Under the pieces are notes generated by a model. It was not told the origin of the DNA. It searched no databases and was given only the letters and a program-made list of their open reading frames with translations. The position numbers and the translations under genes were made by a program. This document shows positions 33,281-33,950 of a DNA stretch of 33,950 bases, one piece after another. The stretch's first letter is position 1. The number at the start of each line of letters is the position of its first letter. The DNA lies in assembly GCA_017937805.1 (NCBI GenBank), contig JAGBCX010000023.1:1-33950 (forward strand), written 5' to 3'. The stretch comes from Alistipes sp. Its GTDB lineage: Bacteria > Bacteroidota > Bacteroidia > Bacteroidales > Rikenellaceae.

Positions 33281-33308
33281 TTGAGAATTAAGAATTAAAA
33301 ATTAAGAA
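33281..33308. repeat. Heptamer tandem repeat, GAATTAA family, upstream of pgk
   Basis: Units TTGAGAA, TTAAGAA, TTAAAAA, TTAAGAA stand in 7-bp register, followed by a diverged unit. The array begins 9 bases upstream of the pgk -7 box, on the side of the -33 position. Confidence 0.8.
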
Positions 33309-33397
33309 TTAGAATATAAAAGTTTAGAGTTTCGGAATTTTAAGGATTATAGGGAGAGAGTAAAAATAGGTATATTTTTTGCCCTTTGAAGAGTGTT

Positions 33398-33950
33398 ATG
33401 ATTAAGATGAACAGCACATCGGCACACCTATCGCTACTCCTATGCAACATTGTCTGGGCGTGCGACTTTCCGCTATACAATCTTGTGCTTGGGCGCTATA
33501 TCTCGCCTATTGCAATGATCTCTGCATCATTGGTGGTAGCGGCGTTGTGGTCACTAATGCCACTGCTGTGGGAGACGAGGGAACGAGTAGAGCCTGCCGA
33601 CCGACTTAAAATAGTTGGAGCAGCGATATTGATTGGAATAGTCCGAAAAATGTGTCTTATGTTCGGACTCTCGCAGACCTCGCCCATTGACGGCTCGATA
33701 ATCAGCACTATAACACCACTGATGGTGCTAATATTGTCGGTATTGGTGGGATTAGAGAGATTGAGCAAGCAGAAGATACTTGGTTTACTACTCGGTATGG
33801 CAGGAGCTATCGCCATTATTGCAACAAGCAATAGCGACACTCACGCCAAATCGAAGCTGCTTGGCAATATCCTTATCTTTATAGGAGCATGCGTATCTGC
33901 TACATATATGGTGTGGTTCAAGCACTTAGTAGTAAAGTATCGCATCACCA
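33398..33950 (+). CDS. DMT/EamA-family transporter, partial (runs off right edge)
   Basis: The open frame from ATG 33398 continues to the window end without a stop, covering 184 codons. The translation starts MIKMNSTSAHLSLLLCNIVW and shows alternating hydrophobic helices. Typical EamA segments are visible: a first helix ending IVWACDFPLYN, then GLSQTSPIDGSIISTITPLM and KILGLLLGMAGAIAIIATS. EamA proteins have ten helices and export metabolites or amino acids. About five to six helices are present here. The ATG at 33407 is an alternative start. A stretch like a -7 box (33373-33381) is one base too long, so the promoter is unclear. Substrate unknown. Confidence 0.8.
   Translation, partial: MIKMNSTSAHLSLLLCNIVWACDFPLYNLVLGRYISPIAMISASLVVAALWSLMPLLWETRERVEPADRLKIVGAAILIGIVRKMCLMFGLSQTSPIDGSIISTITPLMVLILSVLVGLERLSKQKILGLLLGMAGAIAIIATSNSDTHAKSKLLGNILIFIGACVSATYMVWFKHLVVKYRIT

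Noticed and set aside
33373..33381. Promoter -7 box for the EamA gene
   Set aside because: TA and TTTG are separated by three bases instead of two and no -33 box was found.
1..33950. tRNA, rRNA, insertion sequences or phage genes
   Set aside because: No cloverleaf-like sequence, transposase or integrase was seen on either strand; this is limited to what can be found by eye.

Overview
The window looks like a chromosomal core region of a Bacteroidales bacterium. A Rikenellaceae/Alistipes-like genome is my guess from overall style, not proven. The phylum-level evidence is direct: promoter -7 boxes of the Bacteroidetes form TAnnTTTG, a fused MurF-alanine racemase, a fused DAHP synthase-chorismate mutase, a fimbrillin-like lipoprotein, a Bacteroidetes-type LptD, and an amidase-MCE pair. 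Genes are tightly packed. No stretch over 300 bases lacks a gene. I saw no tRNA, rRNA, CRISPR array, insertion sequence or phage gene.

Layout: (1) 1-1380, an rRNA-type SAM methyltransferase and a small membrane protein on +, with a divergent promoter aimed off the left edge. (2) 1389-4378 on -, rsmE, two half-size chromate transporters and a GNAT-like protein. (3) 4432-8702 on +, two tandem M3-family metallopeptidases that look like lipoproteins, closed by a strong terminator. (4) 8880-13633 on -, a 50-residue peptide, a fimbrillin-like lipoprotein, a GH20 hexosaminidase and uvrB. (5) 13749-17760 on -, a one-pass membrane protein, mutL, a rhomboid protease and a membrane-anchored EEP-family hydrolase, closely packed. 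(6) 17844-19795 on -, grpE and dnaJ. (7) 19862-22699 on -, LptD-like. (8) 22816-30649 on +, amidase, MlaD-like MCE protein, mutS2, murF-alr fusion and an RsmI-like methylase. (9) 30719-31765 on +, DAHP synthase-chorismate mutase, convergent with pgk on - (31938-33203). (10) A truncated DMT/EamA transporter runs off the right edge.

Themes: envelope biogenesis (lptD, amidase, mlaD, murF-alr), DNA repair (uvrB, mutL, mutS2), protein quality control (grpE, dnaJ, rhomboid, M3 peptidases) and rRNA modification (three methyltransferases).

No large unknown gene system was found. The most unusual signal is in the gaps. There are at least nine short tandem arrays that all have a 7-bp period although they fall into five sequence families. 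Several abut stop codons, two cover the expected -33 region of a promoter, and one is translated as the C-terminus of a methyltransferase. Separately, two dispersed copies of a roughly 65-bp element (8773-8838 on +, 24990-25051 on -) share conserved ends but carry different tandem-repeat cores, with periods of 10 and 9. Also of note are a 20-bp palindrome overlapping the -7 box of the amidase promoter beside the divergent lptD start, and a MutL whose metal-binding endonuclease motif is degenerate.
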